Source: Acidovorax sp. sic0104 (lineage in GTDB: Bacteria; Pseudomonadota; Gammaproteobacteria; Burkholderiales; Burkholderiaceae_C). From it: 64,000 nucleotides of DNA. Below, piece after piece: positions 44,851 to 54,253 of the stretch. The notes beneath the pieces are model-generated. The model saw only the letters and a list, made by a program, of their open reading frames with translations. It was not told the origin of the DNA and searched no databases. Position numbers and translations under genes: made by a program. Location of the stretch: positions 62,001 through 126,000 of the forward strand of contig NZ_JAHUWH010000002.1 in the NCBI RefSeq assembly GCF_019219095.1, in the 5' to 3' direction. Each line of letters opens with the position of its first letter. The stretch's first letter is position 1.

Positions 44851-45717
44851 TCAGGACTGGACAGGGGTCTGGCTGGTGCCCAGGATGTTGCGTAGGGGGT
44901 CCGACGAGGTATTGGCGCTCCCCGGGCCCGTGTCGTTCACATTCCTCAGGCGGTCGTTGGCCAACGTACTACCGGGTGACCCACCTCCTGTGCCGCCGCC
45001 GGAATTGCCAGTGGAGATGAGCTGCCCGGAGGGAGCCGGCGATGGGTTTGGCGAGCCCTGCGAGCCACTGTTCGACTGCGCTCCGAGTCTTCCCATCATG
45101 GCCGTGAGGTCGGTGGAGGAAAAGAGCTGCGGGCTGGAAACCTGATTGTCTTGGATTGAGACACCGAAGCCCTGGCGTGTGACGGTCTGGGTCTGCTGGC
45201 CGTCCTCGCCAGAGGCTCGCATCGACTGGCCGAACAGGAAGACAGCGCGGGCGGTGCCTCCTCCACGCTCTGCGGTGGTGATGCCGCCACGGATGCCAAA
45301 GCTCCCAACACCGGGTGCCCGAACTACGGTTTCGTTCTGTTTGCTGATGAAGCCGCCGACCACGCGCACGACCCCTTGGTTCAGATCCACGACCAGAACT
45401 CCATCACGGGTGGCGGTGTCGTAGCGATACTCCGAAATCACCACGCTGGAATTGGGCCCTATGGTGAGCGCGGACTGGTCCGAGAACAGCACGTGCATCG
45501 TCTGGTCAGGCCCGGTCGTCAGGCGCTGGCCGCTGGCGTTGTCGATGTAGATGGGCGTGCTGCCGTCAGTGGCGGAAGCCCCTTGCGACACCGACGTGAC
45601 AATGCCTGCTGTCGGCCGGCTCTCTGCGGCCGTAGGCACCTGGCCCATCGCGGCGGGCAGCGCAGCCCCTGTCAGTGCGGCTGCAAGCCACCAGTCTTTT
45701 TGAATCGGCGGGGACAT
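44851..45717 (-). CDS. FecR-domain exported protein
   Basis: A 288-residue protein with a signal peptide (WWLAAALTGAALPAAMG) and a FecR-type beta domain (residues about 35-165; TMHVLFSDQSALTIGPNSSV, GVVRVVGGFIS, RAPGVGSFGIRGG). The C-terminal 80 residues are low-complexity Ser/Gly/Pro/Asn, probably unstructured. Unlike FecR of iron signalling it has no membrane anchor and no sigma factor beside it. Its partner is the outer-membrane protein gene 10 bp upstream. Role probably in the cell envelope and glycan export or display; unproven. Confidence 0.88.
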   Translation of the reverse strand: MSPPIQKDWWLAAALTGAALPAAMGQVPTAAESRPTAGIVTSVSQGASATDGSTPIYIDNASGQRLTTGPDQTMHVLFSDQSALTIGPNSSVVISEYRYDTATRDGVLVVDLNQGVVRVVGGFISKQNETVVRAPGVGSFGIRGGITTAERGGGTARAVFLFGQSMRASGEDGQQTQTVTRQGFGVSIQDNQVSSPQLFSSTDLTAMMGRLGAQSNSGSQGSPNPSPAPSGQLISTGNSGGGTGGGSPGSTLANDRLRNVNDTGPGSANTSSDPLRNILGTSQTPVQS

Positions 45718-45727
45718 GTCTTTTTCC

Positions 45728-47104
45728 TCAGAAGCTGCGTACCACGGTGGCGGAAACCGATGTGTTCTTGTAACGGTAGTTGGGCAAGTTGGCCTGGTTG
45801 CGTGCGTATTCGGCCGACAGCAGCACCGACCACAGCGGCGCGACCGGGATGGTCTGGTTCACGCCCAGGCGCCACTCGCGATCCTTGTGGGCCTGGGGGC
45901 CCACGGCCAGGTCGGGGGCATCGTAGCGACGGTTCAGGGCGCCCATCCACACAGCGGTGGTCCAATGGCTTCCCTGGGCCAGCGGGCTGGCATAGGTCAT
46001 GGCGTAGATGGCCCGTATCTCGTGCGAATCCGATGCATGGATGTCCCGGTCTGCCGTGGCGCGCCGCAGGATGTATTCACCCACCAGCACCCGGCCGGGT
46101 GCCAGTTCGCGACTCACGCGAGCGCGCAGCGAGTAGAGGTGACCGTCCAGTTCGTTGGCATTGGCCACGTCGGCCCGAACCGCGAAATCGCGGCGCACAC
46201 CGTCCACCGTGAATTCGTACAGGGTGCGCTCGTTCGGGCGCCAGTTCATGTCAATACCCAGGCCGTGGTTGCGCAGGTACTGGTGGTTCTTTGCAACCAC
46301 GTTGGACAGTATGACGTGCGGGCGCAGAGTCAGGCTGGAGCCCGAGGCCGGCGCCGGCCTGAACTGCAGGCCGGTATTCAGATCCAGCACTTGCAGGTCG
46401 TAGGGCTTGTTTTCACCAGCCACAAGGTGGCTACCCGAAGCGGAGCGGTAGTCCGCCAGATAAGCGCCAAAGTTGGTCACAATGGCGGCCGAATTCTGCC
46501 GCTCCAGATCGTAGAGATGGTTGACACGCAATCCGAGATTGATGTCGGTGTCTCCGCGCGGACGTTGGGTGTCGGCCAGGGGGCCGAGCACACCGGCCGA
46601 AAGAACCTGCGATGCATCGCTGCGGTAGGAGGGGTTGGTCTGGTGGCGTACTCCCAGCGTGAACACCCCTTGGAGCTGGCTGCGCTGTGCACGCTTTTGA
46701 ACGTCGGCGAGCAATGACTCGGCCAGCTTGCGCCTGTCTCCCTGCAGCCGGCTGTCCGCCAGCGCGGTGCTGAGCATCGACTCGGCCATGGCATAAGAGC
46801 CCTGGCGGTAGTAAAGCGTGGCGATGTCCAGCCGCAGGTCGGGGCTGGCGTTGGGCTCCAGCAGCAGGCGCTCAAGCGCCGCGATGCCGCCTTCGTAGTT
46901 GCCGGCCTCTACCAGCAACTGCGCATACCGGGACCAGCCAGACAAATCCTGTGGCTGCTGCAACACCCGCCGGAAGGCCTCGTCCGTCTGCCGCTCCATC
47001 GACACGACACCCGTGCCCTGCGCGGACGCTCCAGCGCTGATCAGAAAACCGGCGGCGCCCGCCAGGAGAGGCACAAGCGTCTTGCTTCCGGTCAATTTCT
47101 GCAT
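45728..47104 (-). CDS. Outer-membrane beta-barrel protein with periplasmic TPR domain
   Basis: A 458-residue protein with a signal peptide (TLVPLLAGAAGFLISAGASAQG). Residues about 40-140 form TPR-like helices (GWSRYAQLLVEAGNYEGGI, LDIATLYYRQGSYAMAESML), and the rest alternates as a barrel, ending in the outer-membrane terminal Phe (SVSATVVRSF). The layout resembles SLAM/DUF560-type proteins. ATG 47104 is preferred over a TTG at 47131. With the FecR gene it forms a unit behind its own promoter. It may export or anchor a surface product. Confidence 0.88.
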   Translation of the reverse strand: MQKLTGSKTLVPLLAGAAGFLISAGASAQGTGVVSMERQTDEAFRRVLQQPQDLSGWSRYAQLLVEAGNYEGGIAALERLLLEPNASPDLRLDIATLYYRQGSYAMAESMLSTALADSRLQGDRRKLAESLLADVQKRAQRSQLQGVFTLGVRHQTNPSYRSDASQVLSAGVLGPLADTQRPRGDTDINLGLRVNHLYDLERQNSAAIVTNFGAYLADYRSASGSHLVAGENKPYDLQVLDLNTGLQFRPAPASGSSLTLRPHVILSNVVAKNHQYLRNHGLGIDMNWRPNERTLYEFTVDGVRRDFAVRADVANANELDGHLYSLRARVSRELAPGRVLVGEYILRRATADRDIHASDSHEIRAIYAMTYASPLAQGSHWTTAVWMGALNRRYDAPDLAVGPQAHKDREWRLGVNQTIPVAPLWSVLLSAEYARNQANLPNYRYKNTSVSATVVRSF

Positions 47105-47151
47105 GCGTCCGCCCTTTGTATTAATTTGCAACCATTTTTGACTGTGCTTGG

Positions 47152-47179
47152 ACTATAAGCGAATGGGAAGGCTGCTCAA
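47152..47179 (-). promoter_or_regulatory. Predicted promoter of the barrel/FecR/glycosyltransferase unit
   Basis: On the minus strand, TTGAGC (47174-47179) and TATAGT (47152-47157) are 16 bp apart, 48 bp before the ATG at 47104. The gap here (47105-47275) is one of the few breaks in the minus-strand cluster, which supports a new transcript starting here. Confidence 0.5.
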
Positions 47180-47275
47180 ACTTTTTCACGGCCTGTACAA
47201 CACAGACAGATGTATCCAGCCATGCACGACGCTCCATTCGCACTTGGCAGGACCAGGCGCGCGCCCGGCCATGGG

Positions 47276-48286
47276 TCAAGACAGTTTGCGCAACCAAAGG
47301 CTGCCGCCGGAGTTCTTCAGCATGGTGGGGCACCCTGCTTCGATCTCTGAGCGGAAGTTCTGGAAAAAGTAGTCGTTGAAGAACTCGATACGAAACGCGC
47401 TGTTGTACATGAGAAAGGCGCGCAAGCCGTAGAGCTCGTTCCATGACCGGTTCTCTTGCAACACCCACCCGGCGGGGTACTCGAAAGGCCAGAACATGTC
47501 GTGCAGGTGCACCAGCACACCCGGCTTCAGGGAGGGCAGAACCTCGAACAGCTCGTGGCAGACATCGCTGCCGGTCTTCATCACGTGCGTGGAGTCGATG
47601 AACAGGATGTCCCCCGCCTCCAGGGACGTGAAGACGGACGCATCCGTGAACTGCACCCCATGGGGCAGCACCGTACAGCGCGCCAGGCGCTGAGGCCCCA
47701 GCAGTTCCTGAAGCAGTTGCGGGTAAGGCTCGATGAAAGTGACATCCACCTCGCCGCCCAGGCAGAGGTCTATGGTGTCGATCGCGCAGGCCGATGAGTA
47801 GCCGGAGCCGACCTCCACCAGCCTGCGCGGGCGGCTGGCGCGCAGCATGGCATGCAGGATGGCGCCGTCCGCATGGGCAAAGGCCGGGTTGTTGAAGAAG
47901 TAGCGCAGGTGCGGATCCTTCTCGTCGCTGAAAGGCTGCGACTGCAGGTAGGGCAACAGGCGCTCCCAGGTGGCCAGGTGCACGCCGGCATCAACCGTGA
48001 TCGCGCACGGGGCCGCGCGAGGGGCGTCGGGGCCGAACAGATGCGCCACCGCAGCCGTGTCCACCAGGGGGCTGTAGAAGTGGCCCGGAGGCACAAACAA
48101 CCCCCGGGTGGATGCCTTCTCGCGCTGGAGAAACTCTTCGCTCGCCAGGAAGGTCCGCACCAGGCTGGCGACATCCATGCCCGTCTCCAGGTGGCCGACC
48201 CAGGTTGGCACGGCTCCGGGCTCAGGTTCGCGGCCGAGAAATGCCCGGTACAGCTGCTCCACCAGGGCTGCGTAGCTGATGTCCAT
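47276..48286 (-). CDS. DUF4214 / class I SAM methyltransferase fusion
   Basis: A 336-residue protein. Residues 1-55 are a DUF4214 helical module (LVEQLYRAFLGREPEPGAVP, FLASEEFLQRE), a piece usually found in secreted or glycan-related proteins. From about 145 comes a methyltransferase core (RRLVEVGSGYSSACAIDTID, VTFIEPYP, DILFIDSTHVMKTGSDV, LVHLHDMFWPFEYP). ATG 48286 lies nine bases after the upstream glycosyltransferase stop. It probably methylates a sugar; the DUF4214 part may mediate recognition. Confidence 0.88.
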   Translation of the reverse strand: MDISYAALVEQLYRAFLGREPEPGAVPTWVGHLETGMDVASLVRTFLASEEFLQREKASTRGLFVPPGHFYSPLVDTAAVAHLFGPDAPRAAPCAITVDAGVHLATWERLLPYLQSQPFSDEKDPHLRYFFNNPAFAHADGAILHAMLRASRPRRLVEVGSGYSSACAIDTIDLCLGGEVDVTFIEPYPQLLQELLGPQRLARCTVLPHGVQFTDASVFTSLEAGDILFIDSTHVMKTGSDVCHELFEVLPSLKPGVLVHLHDMFWPFEYPAGWVLQENRSWNELYGLRAFLMYNSAFRIEFFNDYFFQNFRSEIEAGCPTMLKNSGGSLWLRKLS

Positions 48287-48295
48287 GTTCAGCCC

Positions 48296-51115
48296 CTACA
48301 CCAGCGGGTCGCGCGCCACCAGCACGGTATCCGTGGGGTGGCTGAAGATGCCGGCCCGCTGCAGCGCGTCCTGCATCTGTTGCACGCCTTGTGCAAAACC
48401 ATGGCGGGCCCGCACGAAAACCTGGGCGCGTGCGGACATCGCCCTCCATGCGGCGTCGTCGCGGTAGATGCGGGAAACGGCCTCGACCCATTGCGTCGGC
48501 GTGCCGGCCAGCAAGGCGTCGATGCCGTCGGCCACCGAGATGCCCTCGGCCGCCAGCGGCGACAGCACGCTGGGCACGCCATGGGCCAGCGCGCCAATGA
48601 CCTTGCCCTTGATGCCGGCCCCCGACTGCAGCGGCGCGATGAAGACGCGGTGCGCCGCATACGCGGTGGCGACCCGCGGCACCCAGCCCTGCAGAATGAC
48701 GCCCTCGTGCCGCGCCACCAGTGCGGCCAGGCCGGGCGGTGCATTGCTGCCGTAGATGTGCAACTGCACGTCGGGCAGCTCGGCACGCAGCGAGGCCCAT
48801 ACGTTCTGCAGGAACCACTCGACCGCCTCCTGATTCGGAGGGTGGCCGAAGCCACCCAGGAAGGCAATCCCGGCGCGCCCGGCAAAGGGTGCCACGGCAT
48901 CTGCGACTGGGCTCACCCACGGGCAGCGGCCCACTACCGTGACATCCAGGTTGTGCGACTGGATCACCGCCTCCTCCACCGCGGTGTAGGTCAGGACCAG
49001 GTCCACGTCGGACATCACGGCCAGTTCCTCGCTGCGGGTCAGCTTCGCGCTTTCCAGCGCCTTGGCATCCCCGGCCGCCAGCGCGCCCCGCAGTTCGCGC
49101 AGGAAGTGCAGGTCGGCATTCATCAGCACCACCTTGGCCCGGGGAGCGAACTCCCGCACGCAGGCCAATTGCGCCTGTGCCACGTGATAGCGGGTGATGT
49201 AGACAAGATCGAACTCGCCGCCACGCTCGCCCAGCATCTGGGCGATGGACGACACATAGGGCGCGTGCAGGCATTCCACCCCCATGCGCTGTAGGTCCTG
49301 CGTGTAGCGGCCCGCCCATTGGAGGTCCTGAGGCACAAAGGTGCACTTGAAACCCAGGGCCTGGAGCAGCCGCATTTCCTGTATCGCGGCATAGCTGCCA
49401 GCGTCCCGGTCCGGCGTGGGCGTCTGCACATCGATCACCAGCGCCCGCAGCGGCACGCCACGGTCTTTCACCCAGTCGATGTCCATACCTTCCCTGCCAT
49501 GGCCCGCGCAGGCCTCGATCCACTTGTGCCGGAATCTGGGACGGTTGACCTCCTGGTACTGCTTGACGCCCAGAGACAGATCGGTCCCATTGCTGCCGCC
49601 CTCGAAGTGCACCACGCGGGACAACGGTGCATACACCGTCCTGTAGCCACGCTCACGCACGCGGAATGCCAGATCCGTGTCTTCGAAGTAGGCGGGCGCA
49701 TAGGCAGCATCGAGCCCGCCCAGGCTCCTCCACAGCGCGGCGGGCACCATCAGGCATGCTCCAGAGAGGTAGTCGGCCTGGCGCGCATAGCTGTAGCGGG
49801 GCTCATACGGGTTGCCGCCCCGGCCGTAGTTGGCCGGATTGGCCGAACTCCACACAATGCCGCCGGCCTCCTGCAGCCGGCCGTCCGGGAACAGCAGCTG
49901 GGCCCCGGTGAGTCCCACGCGCTCGAAGTTCTCGAAAGGCCAGAGCAGCTCGTCCAGCCAGTCGGGCGTGACTTCGGTGTCGTTGTTCAGCAGCACCACA
50001 TACTCGCCCCTGGCTTGCATCGCCCCCCGGTTGCAGGCGTGCACGAAGCCCTGCGGCGTCTCGTGCCGGATGCAGGTGATGCCGGACACCAGCTGTGCGA
50101 TGTCCTGCGTGCGGTCACTGGAGCCATCGTCCACCACGATGACCTCGAACGGCGTGGCATGGGGAGCCAGCAGCAGCGCGGCCAGGCAGTGGTAGGTCAG
50201 GTGGAACTGGTTGCAGGCCGGAATGACGACCGAGACTCTGGGCTGCGGGTGCGTCGGAAACTCCAGGCCGGCATAGTTGTTCTCGGCGGCATCGGGCCCC
50301 TTGCAAACTCGCGCGTGGACTGCGCCGAGCTGGGCCAGCGCCCGAGCACCCTGCGGATCCCGGCCGATCCGCGCCACCTGGCGGGCCAGCGCGTCGTACC
50401 GGTAACCTGCCAATGCCGCCAGGCGCGGAGCGTCGGTGTGGCGGACATTCGCGAGCAGCGCATGCTCGGGCGTGGCGACATGGGGCATGACGACGGCGGC
50501 GCACTGCACCAGCGCCCCGTCTCTCGCGCGATGCACCGTGAAGGCATGGGGCCGGCCATCGAACAGCGGCGCAGGCAACGCGATGCGAAAGCGCAGCAAT
50601 GCGGCATCACCCGCATCGGCCTGCCCCTGCCCCTGTGCGACCACGGTCTGCGTGGCCACATCCCGCACCCACAGGGTGGCGTCCTCCCCTGACGGCGACC
50701 CAGCAAAACGTACCGCGCCCACCAGGGCGCCGCCATCGAGCTGCACCGCGCCTTCCGCCATCAAGGGCTCGGCACTGAAGGTGGAGATCTTCGCAGGCAG
50801 TACCGGGCCGCCGCCGTGGATACGCACCGCCACCTCGTGCACACGGCCGTCCAGCAAGGCCAGCGGCACAGGCAGGCTGAACGCACAGCCGCCGTCCGAC
50901 TTGCCGGCCTGCGCCAGATCGGCTCGGAACTGGTCGGCCCTGGCCTGCGCCACCGGTGCGCCGTCGCACAACACCTCCACCACCAGACGACGCGCGGGAG
51001 CGCAGGCATCCAAAGCCCAGCCTGTGATCGTGGAGGGGCCGACAGTGTCGATAAAACCTTCGTATGCCGCTGCCGCCTGCAGGTTGTGTGTGTCGGTAGA
51101 AGTCGTTGAGGTCAT
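48296..51115 (-). CDS. GT2-GT4 double glycosyltransferase with N-terminal beta module
   Basis: A 939-residue protein. Residues about 15-190 hold two beta-rich repeats (GFIDTVGPSTITGWALDACA and a second, weaker one) seen in some large glycosyltransferases. A GT2 domain follows at about 290-540 (RVSVVIPACNQFHLTYHCL, VVDDGSSDRTQ, LLNNDTEV, YFEDTDLAFRVRERG), then a GT4-type domain at about 570-930 (AFLGGFGHPPNQEAVEWF, IAPLQSGAGIKGKVIGALAHG). ATG 51115. The two active sites could add successive sugars. It is in one transcript with the neighbouring methyltransferases. Confidence 0.92.
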   Translation of the reverse strand: MTSTTSTDTHNLQAAAAYEGFIDTVGPSTITGWALDACAPARRLVVEVLCDGAPVAQARADQFRADLAQAGKSDGGCAFSLPVPLALLDGRVHEVAVRIHGGGPVLPAKISTFSAEPLMAEGAVQLDGGALVGAVRFAGSPSGEDATLWVRDVATQTVVAQGQGQADAGDAALLRFRIALPAPLFDGRPHAFTVHRARDGALVQCAAVVMPHVATPEHALLANVRHTDAPRLAALAGYRYDALARQVARIGRDPQGARALAQLGAVHARVCKGPDAAENNYAGLEFPTHPQPRVSVVIPACNQFHLTYHCLAALLLAPHATPFEVIVVDDGSSDRTQDIAQLVSGITCIRHETPQGFVHACNRGAMQARGEYVVLLNNDTEVTPDWLDELLWPFENFERVGLTGAQLLFPDGRLQEAGGIVWSSANPANYGRGGNPYEPRYSYARQADYLSGACLMVPAALWRSLGGLDAAYAPAYFEDTDLAFRVRERGYRTVYAPLSRVVHFEGGSNGTDLSLGVKQYQEVNRPRFRHKWIEACAGHGREGMDIDWVKDRGVPLRALVIDVQTPTPDRDAGSYAAIQEMRLLQALGFKCTFVPQDLQWAGRYTQDLQRMGVECLHAPYVSSIAQMLGERGGEFDLVYITRYHVAQAQLACVREFAPRAKVVLMNADLHFLRELRGALAAGDAKALESAKLTRSEELAVMSDVDLVLTYTAVEEAVIQSHNLDVTVVGRCPWVSPVADAVAPFAGRAGIAFLGGFGHPPNQEAVEWFLQNVWASLRAELPDVQLHIYGSNAPPGLAALVARHEGVILQGWVPRVATAYAAHRVFIAPLQSGAGIKGKVIGALAHGVPSVLSPLAAEGISVADGIDALLAGTPTQWVEAVSRIYRDDAAWRAMSARAQVFVRARHGFAQGVQQMQDALQRAGIFSHPTDTVLVARDPLV

Positions 51116-51157
51116 GGTTGCCAAAGATATATGGGATCGGTGCTCAGGGCTGCAGGC

Positions 51158-52006
51158 TCAGGCCACGGCAAAGAAAACCAGGGCAGCATCTCCCAGGTAA
51201 CCGAACGCAGGCGCCCTGTAGGCCAAGGCGTAGGCATCCTGGAATCCTGCCGCCCTCGCCTGCTCCAGCATGTCCCAGCCGAAATGGGTGTAGCACAGCA
51301 CCCCGTCGCCGCCCAGAGGGTCGCCGTGGTACTCGGGTGCCAGATGATGGGTGATGGTGCCCGCAGCATCCACCGTGGCGCGGTGCAGGCTCGCCTGCTC
51401 ATGGGGCAGGAACGGCACGGACCACATGAGCTTTCCACCGTCGCAAAGGCAACGGCGGCACTCGCGCAAGGCCTGCAGGTAGTCGGGTATGTGCTCCAGC
51501 ACATCCAGGGACACGATGGCGTCCAGGCTGGCGTCGGCAAAGCTCAACTGGCGCAGGTCTTCGTGGCGGACACCGTCTGCGCGCGTGCCCCCCCGCTCCG
51601 CACCGGGCCCCAGATATTCGCTGCCAACGACACCGCAATGGCGCTGCCGGAACATCTGGTACGTCGGGGTGACCTGCTCCGTGAGGTAGATACGGCTGTC
51701 AGCATAGACCCCCATCTCCATGTCGAACAGGTGGATGCAGGCCCGCATGCGGTTGTTCAGCCCCGTCACCGGACACACCAGGCGTTCGCGCCAGTTGATC
51801 TGGCCCGGTGTGGCGCTGTACTGGTAGTCCACCAGAAACTCCACCATCGCACCTGCGGGATAGGAATACCCGGGCACGGTGAACGGCCGTGGATCGCCCG
51901 GTGGCACCAGGCGCGCGAGGGCCTGCGCATCGCGCTCGGCATCGGCATGGGTCCGGGCTGCATGGGCCAGGTACTCCTGCAGGGATCGCAAACGCCACAC
52001 TCTCAT
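51158..52006 (-). CDS. Class I SAM-dependent methyltransferase
   Basis: A 282-residue protein. The N-terminal 100 residues include CPVTGLNNRMRACIH, a pattern of small glycan-cluster methyltransferases. The core has VGSEYLGPGAERGG, VRHEDLRQLSFADASLDAIV and SLDVLEHIPDYLQALRECRR, followed by MWSVPFLPHE. The glycine-rich motif I is degenerate (SEYLG instead of GxGxG), so binding of SAM should be checked. ATG 52006 is preferred over GTG 52027. Confidence 0.85.
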   Translation of the reverse strand: MRVWRLRSLQEYLAHAARTHADAERDAQALARLVPPGDPRPFTVPGYSYPAGAMVEFLVDYQYSATPGQINWRERLVCPVTGLNNRMRACIHLFDMEMGVYADSRIYLTEQVTPTYQMFRQRHCGVVGSEYLGPGAERGGTRADGVRHEDLRQLSFADASLDAIVSLDVLEHIPDYLQALRECRRCLCDGGKLMWSVPFLPHEQASLHRATVDAAGTITHHLAPEYHGDPLGGDGVLCYTHFGWDMLEQARAAGFQDAYALAYRAPAFGYLGDAALVFFAVA

Positions 52007-52099
52007 GCTTGCTTTCGTGGGCACCACGGCCGCAGCAGGCGCAGTTGGCTGCCCAGGTGCGCGAGCGGTTGCACGCAGGTGCTTGGCCTGGAAGGCTCT

Positions 52100-53491
52100 T
52101 CATTCAGCCACACGTTCGAGCCTCTGATCGATGAAAGTGAAAGTAGCGTCGCAGCGGGAGGTCGCCGACACCAGCTCGTAGGTCTTCTGCCCATTCACGA
52201 ACAGCGAGAAGGCAGCGCCGAAGCCGACCTGCCACCATTCGGCCGGGATATCCCACACCTTGACCCCCGTGGTGTTGACGGCGGGCTTGTCGCTGCGAAA
52301 GCAATAGCTCTTGACCGCCGGATTCCTTGCATCGAACAGGCGCAGTTGCTCCACCTGTTCCCGCACTGTCCTGCCATGCGGATACTGACCAAAATGCCGC
52401 AATGGCAGCCCCAGCGACTGGCCCAGCACCAGCAACAGGACAGCCGCTCCCACGTACGACACCCACTTTGGCCGCGCACCACCCGGCACATCGCAGCCAT
52501 CGCAGACCAGGCACCAGCACGCCAGCACCACGAACAGGTGAGACAGCACCGAGTAGCTCCCGTAGCGCTGGTGCACCAGAAAGGCAAAGGGCAGCATGAA
52601 CGCGGCGGACGCGAGGAAGAACCAGGCCGTGAGCAGCCTGCCCCTGAACCACGACCACGCGGCGCCCAGCGCCACCACCCCCATCCACAGCGCCGCACCC
52701 ACATCGCCCTTGAAGTAGAACGTGGCGTTCTGCCAGAACGTGCCAAAGGAGAACGAGGTCGCGTAGGCGCCGGTCTGGTGCTGCGCCAGGTTCACGTAGA
52801 AGTACAGAAACAGGGCCATGCCCGCCGCAGCCACCCCGAGGTTCCACGGGTTCCTTCGGTAGCGCCGGTCGGCAACCAGCATCCACAGCGGCAGGCTGAG
52901 CACCATGCCCACCAGCACGTTGGACAGCAGCCCTAGCAACAGGACCAGCAGCAACAGCAACGCAGGAACCCACCGGCGGCCATGGCGGTCTTCTTCGCGG
53001 GCGGTGAACAGATACACGAAAACCAGGACGAACAAGTGCCCCAGCAGGTGCTGCGAGTTCGACAGCCAGGCGTAGGCTTCGACCGTGCCGGGAAGGCAGA
53101 AATACACCAACCCCGCCACGACGGCGGGGAATGTGCCGTACTGGCGCAACATTACCCGGTAGACCAGCAGGCTGGTGGCGCAGATGAAGAACAGGTTCAG
53201 CAGGAAGAACAGCGGCGCGTGCAGGGCAAAGAACTTGATGCCGTAGTGCCAGTAGACGTTGCGGCTCAGGAACCGGCCAAAGCTGGCGAAGTCCAGCAGT
53301 TGCTGCGGCTGCAGGGCGTGCGCGTACTGCACGATGAGCTGGAAGTCGTCCTGGAAGAACCAGGCGCTCTGTGCATAGGAAAGGTAGAACGCACCGGTGA
53401 ACAGAACGGCCAGCAGCAGTCCCAGTTGAACGGGCAAGGGCGTGGGATGCTCCTGCGGTACGGCAGCGGTGGAAATGCGGTGGATGTCCAT
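52100..53491 (-). CDS. Polytopic membrane protein, GT-C glycosyltransferase candidate
   Basis: A 463-residue protein with about ten membrane helices. The first periplasmic loop has FFQDDFQL, the acidic pair typical of GT-C enzymes that use polyprenyl-phosphate sugars. The C-terminal about 90 residues are soluble. It starts two bases after the DprE2-like gene, in the transcript with DprE1- and DprP-like genes, so it is the best candidate to use polyprenyl-phosphate-arabinose. The function rests on context; no close family was recognised. Confidence 0.82.
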   Translation of the reverse strand: MDIHRISTAAVPQEHPTPLPVQLGLLLAVLFTGAFYLSYAQSAWFFQDDFQLIVQYAHALQPQQLLDFASFGRFLSRNVYWHYGIKFFALHAPLFFLLNLFFICATSLLVYRVMLRQYGTFPAVVAGLVYFCLPGTVEAYAWLSNSQHLLGHLFVLVFVYLFTAREEDRHGRRWVPALLLLLVLLLGLLSNVLVGMVLSLPLWMLVADRRYRRNPWNLGVAAAGMALFLYFYVNLAQHQTGAYATSFSFGTFWQNATFYFKGDVGAALWMGVVALGAAWSWFRGRLLTAWFFLASAAFMLPFAFLVHQRYGSYSVLSHLFVVLACWCLVCDGCDVPGGARPKWVSYVGAAVLLLVLGQSLGLPLRHFGQYPHGRTVREQVEQLRLFDARNPAVKSYCFRSDKPAVNTTGVKVWDIPAEWWQVGFGAAFSLFVNGQKTYELVSATSRCDATFTFIDQRLERVAE

Positions 53492-53493
53492 GC

Positions 53494-54249
53494 TCAGATT
53501 TTCATTCGGTGGAAGACGGCCCGCGGCAGATGGCGGATGACCACCATGATCCAGCGCCACCGGCCGGGCACATAGGCCAGCGGCTTGCCCGCCTCGATGG
53601 CAGCGACCACCTGACGGGCAACCTGCTCTACCCCGGCAAGCCTGACTCCCTGCGCCTTGAGGTGGGCGGTCATGGGCGTGTCGGTCGGGCCGGGCTTGAC
53701 CAGAACGACCCGCACGGCCGTACCGGCAAAGCGGTGCTGCAACCCCTCGGCGTACCGCGCCAGCAGCCCCTTGGCGGCGCCATACACATAGTTGGTGCGG
53801 CGCCCCCGGTCACCGGCGACCGAGCCGATCAGTGCCAGCGTGCCCCGCCCCTGCCGGGCCATGTGCTCCGCGAAGGCCTCGGCAAACAGTACGGGCGAGA
53901 CGCCGTTGACCCGCAGCGCCTCGCTGCATGCCGACAGGTCCTCCTGGCATGCAGGCTGCTCGGGAAGGCTGCCGTGGGCGATCAGCACGATATCGACCGC
54001 TCCTTGCCGCGCAATGCCGTCCACCGTGGCGCGGATGGCCAACGGGTTCAGAAAGTCCGCGCAGACCTTGCCGATGCGCGACCGCGGGCTGCGCACCCGC
54101 AGGTCCGCAGCCACACGCTCCATGCGGCCGTGGTCGCGGCCCACCAGCGTCAAGTCCACGGGCGCAGCCTGCACCCACAACCGCGCGCAGTGTTCGGCCA
54201 TGGCGGAGGTGGCACCCACGATGACGATTCTTCTTGTGGCGTTGCTCAC
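53494..54249 (-). CDS. DprE2-like short-chain dehydrogenase
   Basis: A 251-residue SDR with IVIVGATSAMAEHCARLW (Rossmann site), LIAHGSLPE and the catalytic SVAGDRGRRTNYVYGAAKG (Tyr-x3-Lys). Start GTG at 54249. It matches the DprE2 group, which reduces the 2-keto intermediate from DprE1 to polyprenyl-phosphate-arabinose. Four bases separate it from the DprE1-like gene. A C-terminal basic helix (RWRWIMVVIRHLPRAVFHR) could touch the membrane. Confidence 0.9.
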   Translation of the reverse strand: MSNATRRIVIVGATSAMAEHCARLWVQAAPVDLTLVGRDHGRMERVAADLRVRSPRSRIGKVCADFLNPLAIRATVDGIARQGAVDIVLIAHGSLPEQPACQEDLSACSEALRVNGVSPVLFAEAFAEHMARQGRGTLALIGSVAGDRGRRTNYVYGAAKGLLARYAEGLQHRFAGTAVRVVLVKPGPTDTPMTAHLKAQGVRLAGVEQVARQVVAAIEAGKPLAYVPGRWRWIMVVIRHLPRAVFHRMKI

Positions 54250-54253
54250 GGCA

